Below, piece after piece: positions 22,272 through 30,306 of a stretch of 32,710 bases of DNA. Made by a program: the position numbers and the translations under genes. The notes below the pieces were generated by a model. That model was not told where the DNA came from, searched no databases, and was given only the letters and a program-made list of their open reading frames with translations. The stretch's first letter is position 1, and each line of letters starts with the position of its first letter. Source of the DNA: Streptomyces sp. PR69 (GTDB lineage: Bacteria > Actinomycetota > Actinomycetes > Streptomycetales > Streptomycetaceae); the NCBI RefSeq assembly GCF_026420845.1, contig NZ_JAOWCB010000048.1:1-32710 (forward strand). The letters are read 5' to 3'.

Positions 22272-24696
22272 CGGAACCCTCCCTCGGGCCGGAGCCAGAA
22301 CCGGAACCAGAACCCGCACCGGCAGCGGCAGCGGCAGCGGCACCGGAGTTGGCCGCCCGGCGCCCCGCCCCCGCAGGACGCCCCTCCCCCGCCCCGTACG
22401 CCCGCAGGCGCAGGCTGTTGCCGACGACGAGGACCGAGCTGGCGGACATCGCGAGCGCCGCGAACATCGGGTTGAGCCAGCCCGTGGCCGCCAGCGGCAC
22501 GGTGACCGCGTTATAGCCGAAGGCCCAGCCGAGGTTCGCCCGGATCGTGGTCAGCGTGCGCCGGGTGAGGCGTACGGCGGCGACGACCGCGGACATGTCC
22601 TCCCGTACGAGCGTGATGTCGGCCGCCCCGATCGCCGCGTCCGTGCCGCCGCCCATCGCGATGCCCAGATCCGCCGTGGCCAGCGCGGCCGCGTCGTTGA
22701 CGCCGTCGCCGATCACCGCGACCCGCCGCCCCTCGGCGCGCAGCGCGGCGACCAGCTCCGCCTTGCCCTCCGGTGTGACGCCCGCGTGCACCGTCCCGAT
22801 GCCGGTCTCGCGGGCCGCGGCCCGCGCCGGGGCCTCGGCGTCGCCCGTGACCAGGATCGGCTCGATGCCCAGGGCGGTCAGCTCGGCGACCGCGTCCCGG
22901 CTGGAGGGCCGCAGGCTGTCGCCCACCGCCAGCACGCCGACCGGACGGCCGTCGAACTCCACGACGACCGCGGTCTGCGCGGCCGACTCGGCGCGCTCCA
23001 GGGCGCTGCGCAGCTCTCCGGGCAGCCCCCCGGGCAGTTCGGCGTCCTCCCGCGGACGCCGTACGGCGACCTCGCGCCCGTCCACCCGCCCGTAGACGCC
23101 CTCGCCGCGCACCGCGCGGAAGCCGGAGACCCGCGGCAGCGCGGCCGGTGGCTCCCCGCCGCCGGCCGTGGCCGCGGCCGCCGCCACGGCTCGGCCGATG
23201 GGGTGCTCGGAGCCGTACTCCACCGCGCCCGCGAGCCGCAGCACGGTCGCCGCGTCCGGCCCGTCGTCCGCAACCGCCGTCCCGACGAGCGTCATCCGGC
23301 CGGTGGTGAGCGTGCCCGTCTTGTCGAAGACCACGGTGTCGACGCCGCGCAGCCGCTCCAGCGCCTCCGGGCCCTTGATCAGCACGCCCAGCTGCGCGCC
23401 CCGGCCGGTCGCGGCCAGGAAGGCGGTCGGGATGGCCAGACCCAGCGCGCAGGGGCAGGCGACGACGAGGACGGACACAGCGGCCGTGACCGCCGCCTCG
23501 GGCGCGCCGCCCGCGCCCAGCCAGAAGCCGAGGACGCACGCCGCGACGGTCACGATCGCCGGTACGAAGACCCCGGCGACGGCGTCGGCGAGCCGCTGCA
23601 GCCGCGCCTTGCCCGCCTGGGCGTCCGTGACCAGCCGGGTGATCCGGGCGAGCTGGGTGTCCGCGCCGACGGCGGTGGCGCGGACGACGAGCAGCCCGCC
23701 CGAGTTGACCGCGCCGCCCACGACCTTGCTGCCGGGGCCCACCTCCACGGGCGTGGACTCGCCGGTGACCAGCGACAGGTCGAGCGCCGAGCTGCCCTCG
23801 ACGACCTCGCCGTCCGTGGCGACCTTCTCGCCCGGCCGGACGGTGAACTCCTGCCCGGTGCGCAGCCGCGCGATGGGGATGCGCTCCCCGGAACGCCCGT
23901 CGGGGCCGCGGACTTCGACGTCCTTCGCGCCCAGCTCGGCGAGGGCGCGCAGCGCGGACCCGGTGCCGCGTCTGGCCCGCGCCTCCAGCCGCCGCCCGGC
24001 GAGCACGAACAGCGGAACGCCGACCGCGGCCTCCAGATAGAGATGCGCCCCGCTGTGGCCGCCGTCGCCTGGCAGCCAGGTGAACGGCATCCGCATGTCC
24101 GGGTCGCCCGCGCCGCCGAAGTAGAGCGCGTACGCGGACCAGAGGAAGGACGCGATGACGCCGAGGGAGACGAGGGTGTCCATCGTCGCCGTGGCGTGCC
24201 GCAGTCCGGCCAGGGCGCGGGCGTGGAAGGGCTGCGAGCTCCAGACGACCACGGGGGCGGCGAGGGTGAAGCAGAGCCACTGCCAGTAGTCGAACTGGAG
24301 GGCGGGGACCATCGACAGCAGCAGGACGGGGGTCGCGAGCAGCGCGGTGATCAGCAGCCGCTCGCGCTCCTCGGCTTCCTCGTCGTATGCGTCGGACTCC
24401 GCCGCGACCGCCCCGTCCCCGCCGTCCTCGCCGTCTCCGCCGATCTCCCCGTCGTCTTCCGCGGGAGGCAGTTCGGCGGTGTACCCGGCGCGCTCCACGG
24501 TCTCGATCAGCACCTCGACGCCCACCTCTGGCGGGTGGGCGATCCGGGCGAGGCCGGTGGCGAGATTGACCGTGGCGGTCACGCCCTCGACCCGGTTGAG
24601 CTTCTTCTCCACGCGGGCGACGCACGCGGCGCAGGTCATCCCGCCGACCAGCAGATCGGTGTCGGTCGCCGCGGAGGCGCCGAGCGTCTCGCTCAT
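22252..24696 (-). CDS. copA: Copper-exporting P1B-type ATPase CopA
   Basis: An 814-aa Cu(+)-translocating P-type ATPase. One N-terminal HMA domain has GMTCAAC; then six-plus-two membrane helices, the actuator VTGES, the metal site ACPCALGLAIP (CPC), the phosphorylation site DKTGTLT, the His-Pro nucleotide motif SEHPIG, the hinge GDGVNDA, and the final MSASSVLVVGNSLRLR (M-S-x-S) helix. Together these define the P1B-1 group, which exports Cu(I) (and Ag(I)) from the cytosol. A low-complexity acidic insert follows the HMA domain. The ATG overlaps the stop of the small upstream gene by ATGA. Control is probably through the palindrome ahead of that gene. Confidence 0.95.
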   Translation of the reverse strand: MSETLGASAATDTDLLVGGMTCAACVARVEKKLNRVEGVTATVNLATGLARIAHPPEVGVEVLIETVERAGYTAELPPAEDDGEIGGDGEDGGDGAVAAESDAYDEEAEERERLLITALLATPVLLLSMVPALQFDYWQWLCFTLAAPVVVWSSQPFHARALAGLRHATATMDTLVSLGVIASFLWSAYALYFGGAGDPDMRMPFTWLPGDGGHSGAHLYLEAAVGVPLFVLAGRRLEARARRGTGSALRALAELGAKDVEVRGPDGRSGERIPIARLRTGQEFTVRPGEKVATDGEVVEGSSALDLSLVTGESTPVEVGPGSKVVGGAVNSGGLLVVRATAVGADTQLARITRLVTDAQAGKARLQRLADAVAGVFVPAIVTVAACVLGFWLGAGGAPEAAVTAAVSVLVVACPCALGLAIPTAFLAATGRGAQLGVLIKGPEALERLRGVDTVVFDKTGTLTTGRMTLVGTAVADDGPDAATVLRLAGAVEYGSEHPIGRAVAAAAATAGGGEPPAALPRVSGFRAVRGEGVYGRVDGREVAVRRPREDAELPGGLPGELRSALERAESAAQTAVVVEFDGRPVGVLAVGDSLRPSSRDAVAELTALGIEPILVTGDAEAPARAAARETGIGTVHAGVTPEGKAELVAALRAEGRRVAVIGDGVNDAAALATADLGIAMGGGTDAAIGAADITLVREDMSAVVAAVRLTRRTLTTIRANLGWAFGYNAVTVPLAATGWLNPMFAALAMSASSVLVVGNSLRLRAYGAGEGRPAGAGRRAANSGAAAAAAAGAGSGSGSGSGPREGSDDLSLR

Positions 24697-24899
24697 GGCC
24701 GCACCGCCCCGGGCGCCCGCATCCCGTGGTCATGCCCTCCGGCGCCGCCCGGCCCGTCCCAGCGTTCGCCCTCCTCCACCTGGTGCAGGCCCGGCGAGAC
24801 GGGGCCGGCGGCACGGCCCACGGCGTACGAGACGGCCGTCAGCGCCAGCAGCAGAAGCACAAAGCCCGCCAGAGCCGGGAGAGAGCTCGCAGTCTTCAT
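24693..24899 (-). CDS. Small membrane protein with His/Met C-terminus, first in copper operon
   Basis: A 68-aa protein with one hydrophobic segment (LPALAGFVLLLLALTAVSYAVG, residues 7-28) and a Gly-rich tail ending GGHDHGMRAPG. His-x-His-x-Met in the tail may bind Cu(I). It overlaps copA (ATGA) and is coupled to it. The ATG has no Shine-Dalgarno: the palindrome at 24906-24922 sits 6 bases upstream. The frame is open upstream but that part has no start logic. No family name known to me; its place suggests metal capture or hand-over to CopA. Confidence 0.7.
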   Translation of the reverse strand: MKTASSLPALAGFVLLLLALTAVSYAVGRAAGPVSPGLHQVEEGERWDGPGGAGGHDHGMRAPGAVRP

Positions 24900-24905
24900 G
24901 GAGTC

Positions 24906-24922
24906 ATACCGTACGGGGGTAT
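24906..24922 (-). promoter_or_regulatory. CsoR-like copper operator
   Basis: ATACCGTACGGGGGTAT is a 17-bp near-palindrome (ATACC/GGTAT outer arms with G/C-rich centre) of the type bound by the copper sensor CsoR ahead of actinobacterial cop operons. It ends 6 bp before the ATG of the small membrane protein. On the minus strand its right end contains TATGAC, a possible -10 box, which would make the transcript leaderless or nearly so. Confidence 0.6.
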
Positions 24923-25099
24923 GAGCCCGCCCGCGAAGCCCCAGCGGCTGTGAGAAACAACCACAGCCCCTCCGGGAACCCGAAGGCCCCGGAATCCGAC
25001 TCTCCGTCCAGCGCCTCTCAAGCGATCGTGCGGGCCCGTGCCGCACTGGCGGGCCGTGCCTCACTGGCGACCTGCGCCGCCCGGGGTGATCATCGGTCC

Positions 25100-25696
25100 A
25101 TGACCACCTCGATCCATCTGTCCCAGCAGCCCGAGGCCGACGAGCTGCTCGGCCGCAGCCCGCTCGCCGCGCTCGTCGGGATGCTGCTGGACCAGCAGAT
25201 CCCCATGGAGTGGGCGTTCACCGGCCCGTACACCATCGCCCGGCGCCTCGGCGCCGACGATCTCGACGCCGGGCAGATCGCCGCATACGACCCGGACGCC
25301 TTCGCCGAGCTGCTGAAGGAGAAGCCGGCGGTCCACCGCTACCCCGGCTCCATGGCCAAGCGGGTGCAGCAGCTGTGCCGGTACGTCGTCGACGAGTACG
25401 ACGGCGACGCGCGGGCGATCTGGCGGGATGCCGCCGACGGCGCGGAGCTGCTGGCGCGGCTGAAGGCGCTGCCGGGCTACGGCGACCAGAAGGCGAGGAT
25501 CTTCCTCGCGCTGCTCGGCAAGCAGTACGGGGTGCGCCCGGAGGGCTGGCGCGAGGCGGCCGGCGCCTATGGCGAGCTGGGCGCGTACCGCTCGGCCGCC
25601 GACATCACCGGGCCCGAGTCGCTCGCCAAGGTGCGCGCCTACAAGCAGGAGATGAAGCGCGCCGCGAAGGAGGCGAAAGCGTCGCCCGCGTCCTGA
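25100..25696 (+). CDS. HhH-GPD-type base-excision-repair-like protein
   Basis: A 198-aa protein resembling the HhH-GPD DNA glycosylase superfamily. The helix-hairpin-helix KALPGYGDQKA is near residue 130. N-terminal GMLLDQQIPMEWAFTGP (Q-Q-I) matches the start of the actinobacterial family that I recall as an uncharacterised HhH-GPD group. The Asp of the usual V-D-T-H motif after the hairpin is not seen (GVRPEGWREA instead), so glycosylase activity is doubtful. ATG start with a weak GGTGAT site. It stands alone, divergent from the copper operon. Confidence 0.82.
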   Translation: MTTSIHLSQQPEADELLGRSPLAALVGMLLDQQIPMEWAFTGPYTIARRLGADDLDAGQIAAYDPDAFAELLKEKPAVHRYPGSMAKRVQQLCRYVVDEYDGDARAIWRDAADGAELLARLKALPGYGDQKARIFLALLGKQYGVRPEGWREAAGAYGELGAYRSAADITGPESLAKVRAYKQEMKRAAKEAKASPAS

Positions 25697-25759
25697 CCGG
25701 CCGGAGCCGACCCGCCGAGGGAGGTCAATGAGAGGAAATGTGCAGTGAGTTGCGGCACA

Positions 25760-25776
25760 AGTGTTCACAGAACACT
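25760..25776. promoter_or_regulatory. Inverted repeat before the aminopeptidase gene
   Basis: AGTGTTC-aca-GAACACT: a perfect 7-bp inverted repeat with a 3-bp spacer, 50 bp before the GTG. It is a candidate operator for a dimeric regulator. No clear promoter hexamers could be placed. Confidence 0.4.
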
Positions 25777-25825
25777 CGGAGATCGCTAACTTCCCCTCAA
25801 CTCTGACCACACGGGAAGGAACTCT

Positions 25826-27391
25826 GTGAACTCATCCCATCGCAGAGCCGTGGCCGCCATGGCCGCAGCCGCACTTGCGACCCCGCTCCTGCTGGCCTCC
25901 GCCTCCCCCTCCGCCGCGCACCGCCCCGACCCCGGGGAGCGCGCCGCGAAGCAGGCGTCGAAGCTGGCCGGGAAGCTGGTGCGGAAGTCGTCCGCCGAGG
26001 ACGCCTACCGGCACCTGGAGAAGTTCCAGCAGATAGCGGACTCGGCGGGCGGCCACCGCGCCGCGGGTTCTCTCGGGCACGACGCCTCGGCCGCGTATGT
26101 GTACCAGCAGCTGAAGAGGTGGGGCTACAACGTCTCGTATCAGCAGTTCGAGTTCATGTACACGGAGACGCAGGCCGAGAAGCTCTCCGTGGTCGCGCCC
26201 GAGTCCCGCGACGTCGAGATCAACGCGATGACGTACACCGCCTCCACCCCGGTCGGCGGCATCGAGGCCGACCTCACCGCGGTGCCGGTCGACGAGGACG
26301 GCACCACCGGCTGTGAGCCGGGCGACTACGCCTCCGGGACCTTCACCGGAAAGATCGCCCTGATCAAGCGCGGCGGCTGCACCTTCGCCCAGAAGCAGGC
26401 CACCGCGGCCGAGGCCGGCGCCGTGGCCGCCGTCGTCTACAACCACGCAGAGGGCCCGCTCAACGGCACCCTCGGCGACGCGGGCGCCGGCAAGATCCCC
26501 ACCGGCGGCATCACGCTCGCCGAGGGCGAGAAGCTCGCCGCGGACCTCGACAAGGGCGCGGTGAAACTCTCGCTGGAGATCCGCCAGCTCCAGGAGAAGC
26601 GCGCCACCAACAACGTCATCGCGGAGACCCGGCACGGCAACGCCGCCAACACCGTGATGCTCGGCGCGCACCTCGACTCCGTGACCGCGGGCCCGGGCAT
26701 CAACGACAACGGCTCCGGCTCGGCCGGTCTGCTCGAAGTCGCCCAGGAGCTGGCGAAGAAGGAGAAGAGGCCGACCAACAAGGTCCGCTTCGCCTGGTGG
26801 TCCGCGGAGGAGAACGGACTGCTCGGCTCCGAGCACTATGTCGCCAATATGAGCAGCCTCGACCGCCGAGAGGTCAAGCTCTATCTCAACTTCGACATGA
26901 TCGCCTCGCCGAACTACGGCCTCTTCGTGTACGACGGGGACGACTCCGACGGCGTCGGCGCGGGCCCCGGCCCCAAGGGCTCGGCACAACTTGAGCGCGA
27001 CATCACGGACTTCATGGACGCGCGCGGACTGCCGCACGAGGGCACGGACTTCACCGGCCGCTCCGACTACGGCCCGTTCATCGAGGTCGGCATCCCGTCC
27101 GGCGGCACGTTCACCGGCGCGGAGGGCGTCAAGACCGAGAAGCAGGCCGCGAAGTTCGGCGGCGAGGCCGGGGTGGCGTACGACAAGTGCTACCACGCGG
27201 AGTGCGATGACCTGAGCAACATCAACATGGCGGCCTTCGACGCCAACATCGACGTCATCGCCAACGCCGTGGGCACCTACGCCCACGACCTGAGCTCGCT
27301 GCGCAAGCCCGTCGAGTCCGTCCCGACCGAGGGCGACGAGGGCAGCGGCGGCGGTCTGCACGACGACCACGGCCACGAGGTCACCGAGTAA
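25826..27391 (+). CDS. Secreted M28-family aminopeptidase with PA domain
   Basis: A 521-aa exported zinc aminopeptidase similar to the Streptomyces griseus SGAP group. Signal peptide of about 32 residues; linker and N-terminal lobe; PA domain about 130-250 (GKIALIKRGGCTFAQK); catalytic M28 domain from about 265. All five zinc ligands are present: His in GAHLDSV (~281), Asp in NDNGSGS (~293), Glu in AEENGLLGS (~327), Asp in NFDMIASPN (~356) and His in CYHAECD (~455). The spacing matches SGAP. GTG start with GGGAAGGA upstream. The Gly/His-rich C-terminal tail (about 505-521) may be metal-binding or flexible. It likely releases N-terminal hydrophobic residues from peptides outside the cell. Confidence 0.95.
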   Translation: MNSSHRRAVAAMAAAALATPLLLASASPSAAHRPDPGERAAKQASKLAGKLVRKSSAEDAYRHLEKFQQIADSAGGHRAAGSLGHDASAAYVYQQLKRWGYNVSYQQFEFMYTETQAEKLSVVAPESRDVEINAMTYTASTPVGGIEADLTAVPVDEDGTTGCEPGDYASGTFTGKIALIKRGGCTFAQKQATAAEAGAVAAVVYNHAEGPLNGTLGDAGAGKIPTGGITLAEGEKLAADLDKGAVKLSLEIRQLQEKRATNNVIAETRHGNAANTVMLGAHLDSVTAGPGINDNGSGSAGLLEVAQELAKKEKRPTNKVRFAWWSAEENGLLGSEHYVANMSSLDRREVKLYLNFDMIASPNYGLFVYDGDDSDGVGAGPGPKGSAQLERDITDFMDARGLPHEGTDFTGRSDYGPFIEVGIPSGGTFTGAEGVKTEKQAAKFGGEAGVAYDKCYHAECDDLSNINMAAFDANIDVIANAVGTYAHDLSSLRKPVESVPTEGDEGSGGGLHDDHGHEVTE

Positions 27392-27428
27392 GTCCTCAGG
27401 GTGGGCGGCTGCCGTCAGCCGCCCACCC

Positions 27429-29051
27429 TCACCGCCGTCTGCGGCCCGCCGTGCCGAACAGCGAGCGGCCGATCTCCCGGCCCAGCTGGGCGCCGATCGA
27501 CCGGGCGAGCGAGCGGAAGACCGCGCTCCCCACCACCTGCTGCGCCGCCGACGGCTCCTCCTCGGGCGGCTCGGACGCCGAGGCCGTGCCCGCCTCCGCC
27601 TCCTGGGCCAGCTCCACCTCCCGCGCCGCACGCACCGCGGCCTCCTCGGCCGCCTGCTGCTCGGCCGAGAGCCGCTCATACGCGGATTCCCGGTCGACGG
27701 CCTCCGCATAGCGCGCGTACAGCGGCGAGGACTTCACCGCCCGCTCCAGCGCATCCGCCCCGACGGGCCCCATCAGGGACCGCGGCGCCCGCAGCCGGGT
27801 CGCCGCCACCGGAGTGGGCACGCCCGACTCGCTCAGCACGGTGACCACCGCCTCGCCGGTGCCCAGCTGGGTGAGCACCTCCTCAAGCCGGTACTCGGAG
27901 CGCGGATAGGTCTTGACCGTCTCCCTGAGCGCCTTGGCGTCATCGGGGGTGAAGGCGCGCAGCGCGTGCTGCACCCGGCTGCCGAGCTGTCCGAGCACCT
28001 CCGGAGGCACATCCTGCGGGGACTGCGTGACGAAGAAGACGCCGACCCCCTTGGAGCGGATCAGCCGCACGGTCCGCACCACCGACTCCAGAAACGCCTT
28101 GCTCGCCCCGTCGAACAGCAGATGCGCCTCGTCGAAGAAGAACACCAGCTTCGGCCGCTCGACATCCCCGGCCTCCGGCAGATCGTGGAAGAGATCCGCC
28201 AGCAGCCACATCAGGAACGTCGAGAACAGCCGCGGCCGGTCCTGCACGGCAGGCAGCTCCAGTACGGAGACGAGCCCCCGGCCGTCCCGCGCCGTGCGCA
28301 GCAGCTCGCGCGTGTCGAACGCGGGCTCGCCGAAGAAGCCGCCCGCGCCCTGCTGCTCCAGCGCGGTCAGGGACCGCAGGATCACCCCGGCGGTGGCGGT
28401 GGAGAGCCCGCCGATCCCCCGCAGCTCGTCCTTGCCCAGGTCGGAGACGAGAAAGGCGACCACGGCCCGCAGATCCTTCAGATCCGCCAGCTCCAGGCCC
28501 TTGGAGTCCGCATAGTGGAAGATCAACCCCAGCGACTGCTCCTGCGTACGGTTGAGCTGGAGGACCTTCGCCAGCAGCAGCGGCCCGACGTCGGTGACTG
28601 TGGCGCGCAGCGGGATCCCGGCTCCATGGCCGCCGAGGGCGTAGAACTCGCACGGAAAGCCCTCGGCCTCCCAGCGCTGTCCGACCTGCCGGGCCCGCTC
28701 CCGTACCTTTCCGGCCGCCTCGCCCTGCTCACCGGTCTCACCGGTCTCGCCCGGTGCGCTGATCCCCGACAGGTCCCCCTTGACGTCGGCCAGGAAGACA
28801 GGCACCCCGGCGTCGCTGAGCTGCTCGGCGATGAGCTGGAGCGTCTTGGTCTTCCCTGTGCCGGTCGCGCCCGCGACCAGCCCATGGCGGTTGAGCATGG
28901 CCAGCGGGAGGCGGATCGGGGCGTCGGCGTGGCACTGGCCTTCCCACAGCAGGGCGCCCAGCTCGACCGCCTCTCCGGCCGGCGCATACCCGGCGGCGAT
29001 CTTCCGTGCGGCCTCGGGCAGCTCCGGGGCGATGTGCTCGCTCGCGCTCAT
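27429..29051 (-). CDS. HerA-like helicase-domain ATPase (DUF853 type)
   Basis: A 540-aa P-loop ATPase of the FtsK/HerA superfamily group often labelled DUF853. Walker A GATGTGKT at 61-68; Walker B LVFFFDEAH near 303-311; a C-terminal Ala/Glu-rich helical segment (about 440-515) then the Arg-rich tail. Cytosolic; a role in DNA translocation or hexamer assembly is a family guess and is not established. ATG at 29051 with GGAGCAGGGG upstream begins the conserved sequence. It is convergent with the aminopeptidase gene and divergent from the 98-aa gene. It is a conserved single gene in Streptomyces, so this looks like core chromosome. Confidence 0.85.
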   Translation of the reverse strand: MSASEHIAPELPEAARKIAAGYAPAGEAVELGALLWEGQCHADAPIRLPLAMLNRHGLVAGATGTGKTKTLQLIAEQLSDAGVPVFLADVKGDLSGISAPGETGETGEQGEAAGKVRERARQVGQRWEAEGFPCEFYALGGHGAGIPLRATVTDVGPLLLAKVLQLNRTQEQSLGLIFHYADSKGLELADLKDLRAVVAFLVSDLGKDELRGIGGLSTATAGVILRSLTALEQQGAGGFFGEPAFDTRELLRTARDGRGLVSVLELPAVQDRPRLFSTFLMWLLADLFHDLPEAGDVERPKLVFFFDEAHLLFDGASKAFLESVVRTVRLIRSKGVGVFFVTQSPQDVPPEVLGQLGSRVQHALRAFTPDDAKALRETVKTYPRSEYRLEEVLTQLGTGEAVVTVLSESGVPTPVAATRLRAPRSLMGPVGADALERAVKSSPLYARYAEAVDRESAYERLSAEQQAAEEAAVRAAREVELAQEAEAGTASASEPPEEEPSAAQQVVGSAVFRSLARSIGAQLGREIGRSLFGTAGRRRR

Positions 29052-29159
29052 ATGAAACCCCTGCTCCCCACGCCGATTGCCGGAAAAGACACGCTTGCCC
29101 AGGATTGCACTCGAGTCTCCTGGCTGCGCCCGGAGCGCCTTGACCGGTAGGCTTTCCGT

Positions 29160-29456
29160 GTGATCTTCAAGCGCATCGGAAACGGGCGGCCGTATCCCGA
29201 CCACGGCCGGGAAAGCACCCGGCAGTGGGCGGATGTCGCGCCACGGCCGGTCCGCCTCGATCAGCTCGTGACGACCAAGGGCCAGCTGGACCTGGAAACC
29301 CTGCTCGCCGAGGACTCCACGTTCTACGGCGACCTCTTCGCCCATGTCGTGAAGTGGCAGGGCGACCTCTACCTTGAGGACGGCCTGCACCGCGCGGTGC
29401 GGGCGGCGCTCCAGCAGCGCCAGGTGCTGCACGCGCGCGTGCTGGAACTGGGCTGA
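29160..29456 (+). CDS. Conserved 98-aa protein (VapB-labelled in some genomes)
   Basis: A 98-aa cytosolic protein conserved in actinobacteria. IFKRIGNGRPYPDHG starts it, followed by QLVTTKGQLDL, and WQGDLYLEDGLHRAVRAAL near the C-terminus. I recall similar proteins being labelled VapB-type antitoxins, but no VapC toxin gene is adjacent, so the label is doubtful. GTG start with no Shine-Dalgarno; TAGGCT at 29148-29153 lies 6 nt before the GTG, which suggests a leaderless transcript. Function unknown. Confidence 0.8.
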   Translation: MIFKRIGNGRPYPDHGRESTRQWADVAPRPVRLDQLVTTKGQLDLETLLAEDSTFYGDLFAHVVKWQGDLYLEDGLHRAVRAALQQRQVLHARVLELG

Positions 29457-29473
29457 CCGCGGGTCTTTAGAAA

Positions 29474-29492
29474 CCTGGGGCTCCGCCCCGGG
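29474..29492 (+). terminator. Short hairpin after the 98-aa gene
   Basis: CCTGGGGC-tcc-GCCCCGGG (8-bp stem with one G-U pair, 3-nt loop) followed by AGTTTGT. The core GGGGCTCCGCCCC is also found near 6314, so it may belong to a dispersed terminator-like element. Confidence 0.55.
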
Positions 29493-29597
29493 AGTTTGTC
29501 GGCCGCACGCACCATACGGATGCCCCTTTCGGACCCTTTCCGCACCGTACGGACGCACGCCATTGATCATCTAGTAGGCATCGCCGACCGCCCGCAC

Positions 29598-29603
29598 TAC
29601 GCT
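29598..29603 (+). promoter_or_regulatory. Candidate -10 box for a leaderless transcript
   Basis: TACGCT is 7 nt before the ATG of the LytR_C gene, with no Shine-Dalgarno between. This is the spacing of a -10 box in front of a leaderless message. No good -35 box is seen. Confidence 0.4.
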
Positions 29604-29610
29604 GCGCCTC

Positions 29611-30246
29611 ATGAGCATGCTCACACCCCCCGGCATGGGCGGAAAGTACCGCGTGACGGGGGACGCGTACCCGCGCATGCGACGTCCCCGGCGCCGCCGC
29701 AGGATCGTTCTGGCCGCCCTCGCCACGGCGGTCGCTCTCGGTCTGGCCGGCTGGGGGACGCTGCAGCTCATCGATGTGTTCGGCGGCGGGGACGAGAAGA
29801 AGCCGCAGGCCGCCTCCGGCCGTGCGTCCGACTGCGTACCCGTCCCCGCCCCCTCGGCCGCGCCCGCGCCGCCCAAGCCGGGGCAGATCACGGTGAACGT
29901 TTACAACGCGACTCCGCGCACGGGCCTCGCGCAGGGGGCGGCGGACGAGCTGAAGAAGCGCGGCTTCGCGATCGGCGAGGTCGGAAACGCCACTGAGGAG
30001 TACGACAAGAAGGTCACCGGCACCGCGATACTGCTGGGCGCGCCGGCGTCGTACGAGGGCGCTTTCCGGGTGCTCACCACCCAGGTCCAGGGCGCACAGC
30101 TGAAGGCCGACACCCGCGAGACGGCGGATGTGGACCTGATCCTGGGCACGGCCTTCAGGAATCTGACGGCGAAGAAGGACGCGGACGCGGCACTGGCCGA
30201 ACTGACCAGGCCCGCGCCGCGACCCTCCTGCAAGCCCGCGGACTGA
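29611..30246 (+). CDS. LytR_C-domain membrane protein
   Basis: A 211-aa single-pass membrane protein. A basic cytosolic start (RMRRPRRRRR), a helix (about 32-53), a Pro/Ala-rich linker, then an extracytoplasmic LytR/CpsA/Psr C-terminal-type domain (ITVNVYNATPRTGLAQGAADELKKRGF, 91-120, to LILGTAFRNLT about 180). In this family the domain is thought to bind cell-wall components or regulate LCP enzymes. No LCP catalytic domain is present. ATG with no Shine-Dalgarno, so probably leaderless. Ends with Cys and Lys-Pro near the tail. Confidence 0.85.
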   Translation: MSMLTPPGMGGKYRVTGDAYPRMRRPRRRRRIVLAALATAVALGLAGWGTLQLIDVFGGGDEKKPQAASGRASDCVPVPAPSAAPAPPKPGQITVNVYNATPRTGLAQGAADELKKRGFAIGEVGNATEEYDKKVTGTAILLGAPASYEGAFRVLTTQVQGAQLKADTRETADVDLILGTAFRNLTAKKDADAALAELTRPAPRPSCKPAD

Positions 30247-30288
30247 CGCCGAAAGCGGCCGCGCGCGACGGCGCGCGGCCGCGTCAGT
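30242..30288. terminator. Bidirectional terminator between LytR_C gene and upp
   Basis: Inner arms 30255-30266 and 30271-30282 form a perfect 12-bp GC stem with a 4-nt loop; an outer pair ACTGAC/GTCAGT (30242-30247, 30283-30288) adds to it. It begins at the LytR_C stop and ends 18 bp before the upp stop. Confidence 0.75.
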
Positions 30289-30306
30289 GCCCCGTACCGC
30301 CGCGTG

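Noticed and set aside
22126..24924. A 932-codon plus-strand frame over copA
   Set aside because: Antisense shadow; copA has all P-type ATPase motifs.
25832..27709. A 625-codon minus-strand frame over the aminopeptidase
   Set aside because: Antisense shadow; no family motifs and the M28 zinc ligands are on the plus strand.
29160..29456. A VapBC toxin-antitoxin module
   Set aside because: There is no PIN-domain toxin next to it and the promoter looks constitutive.
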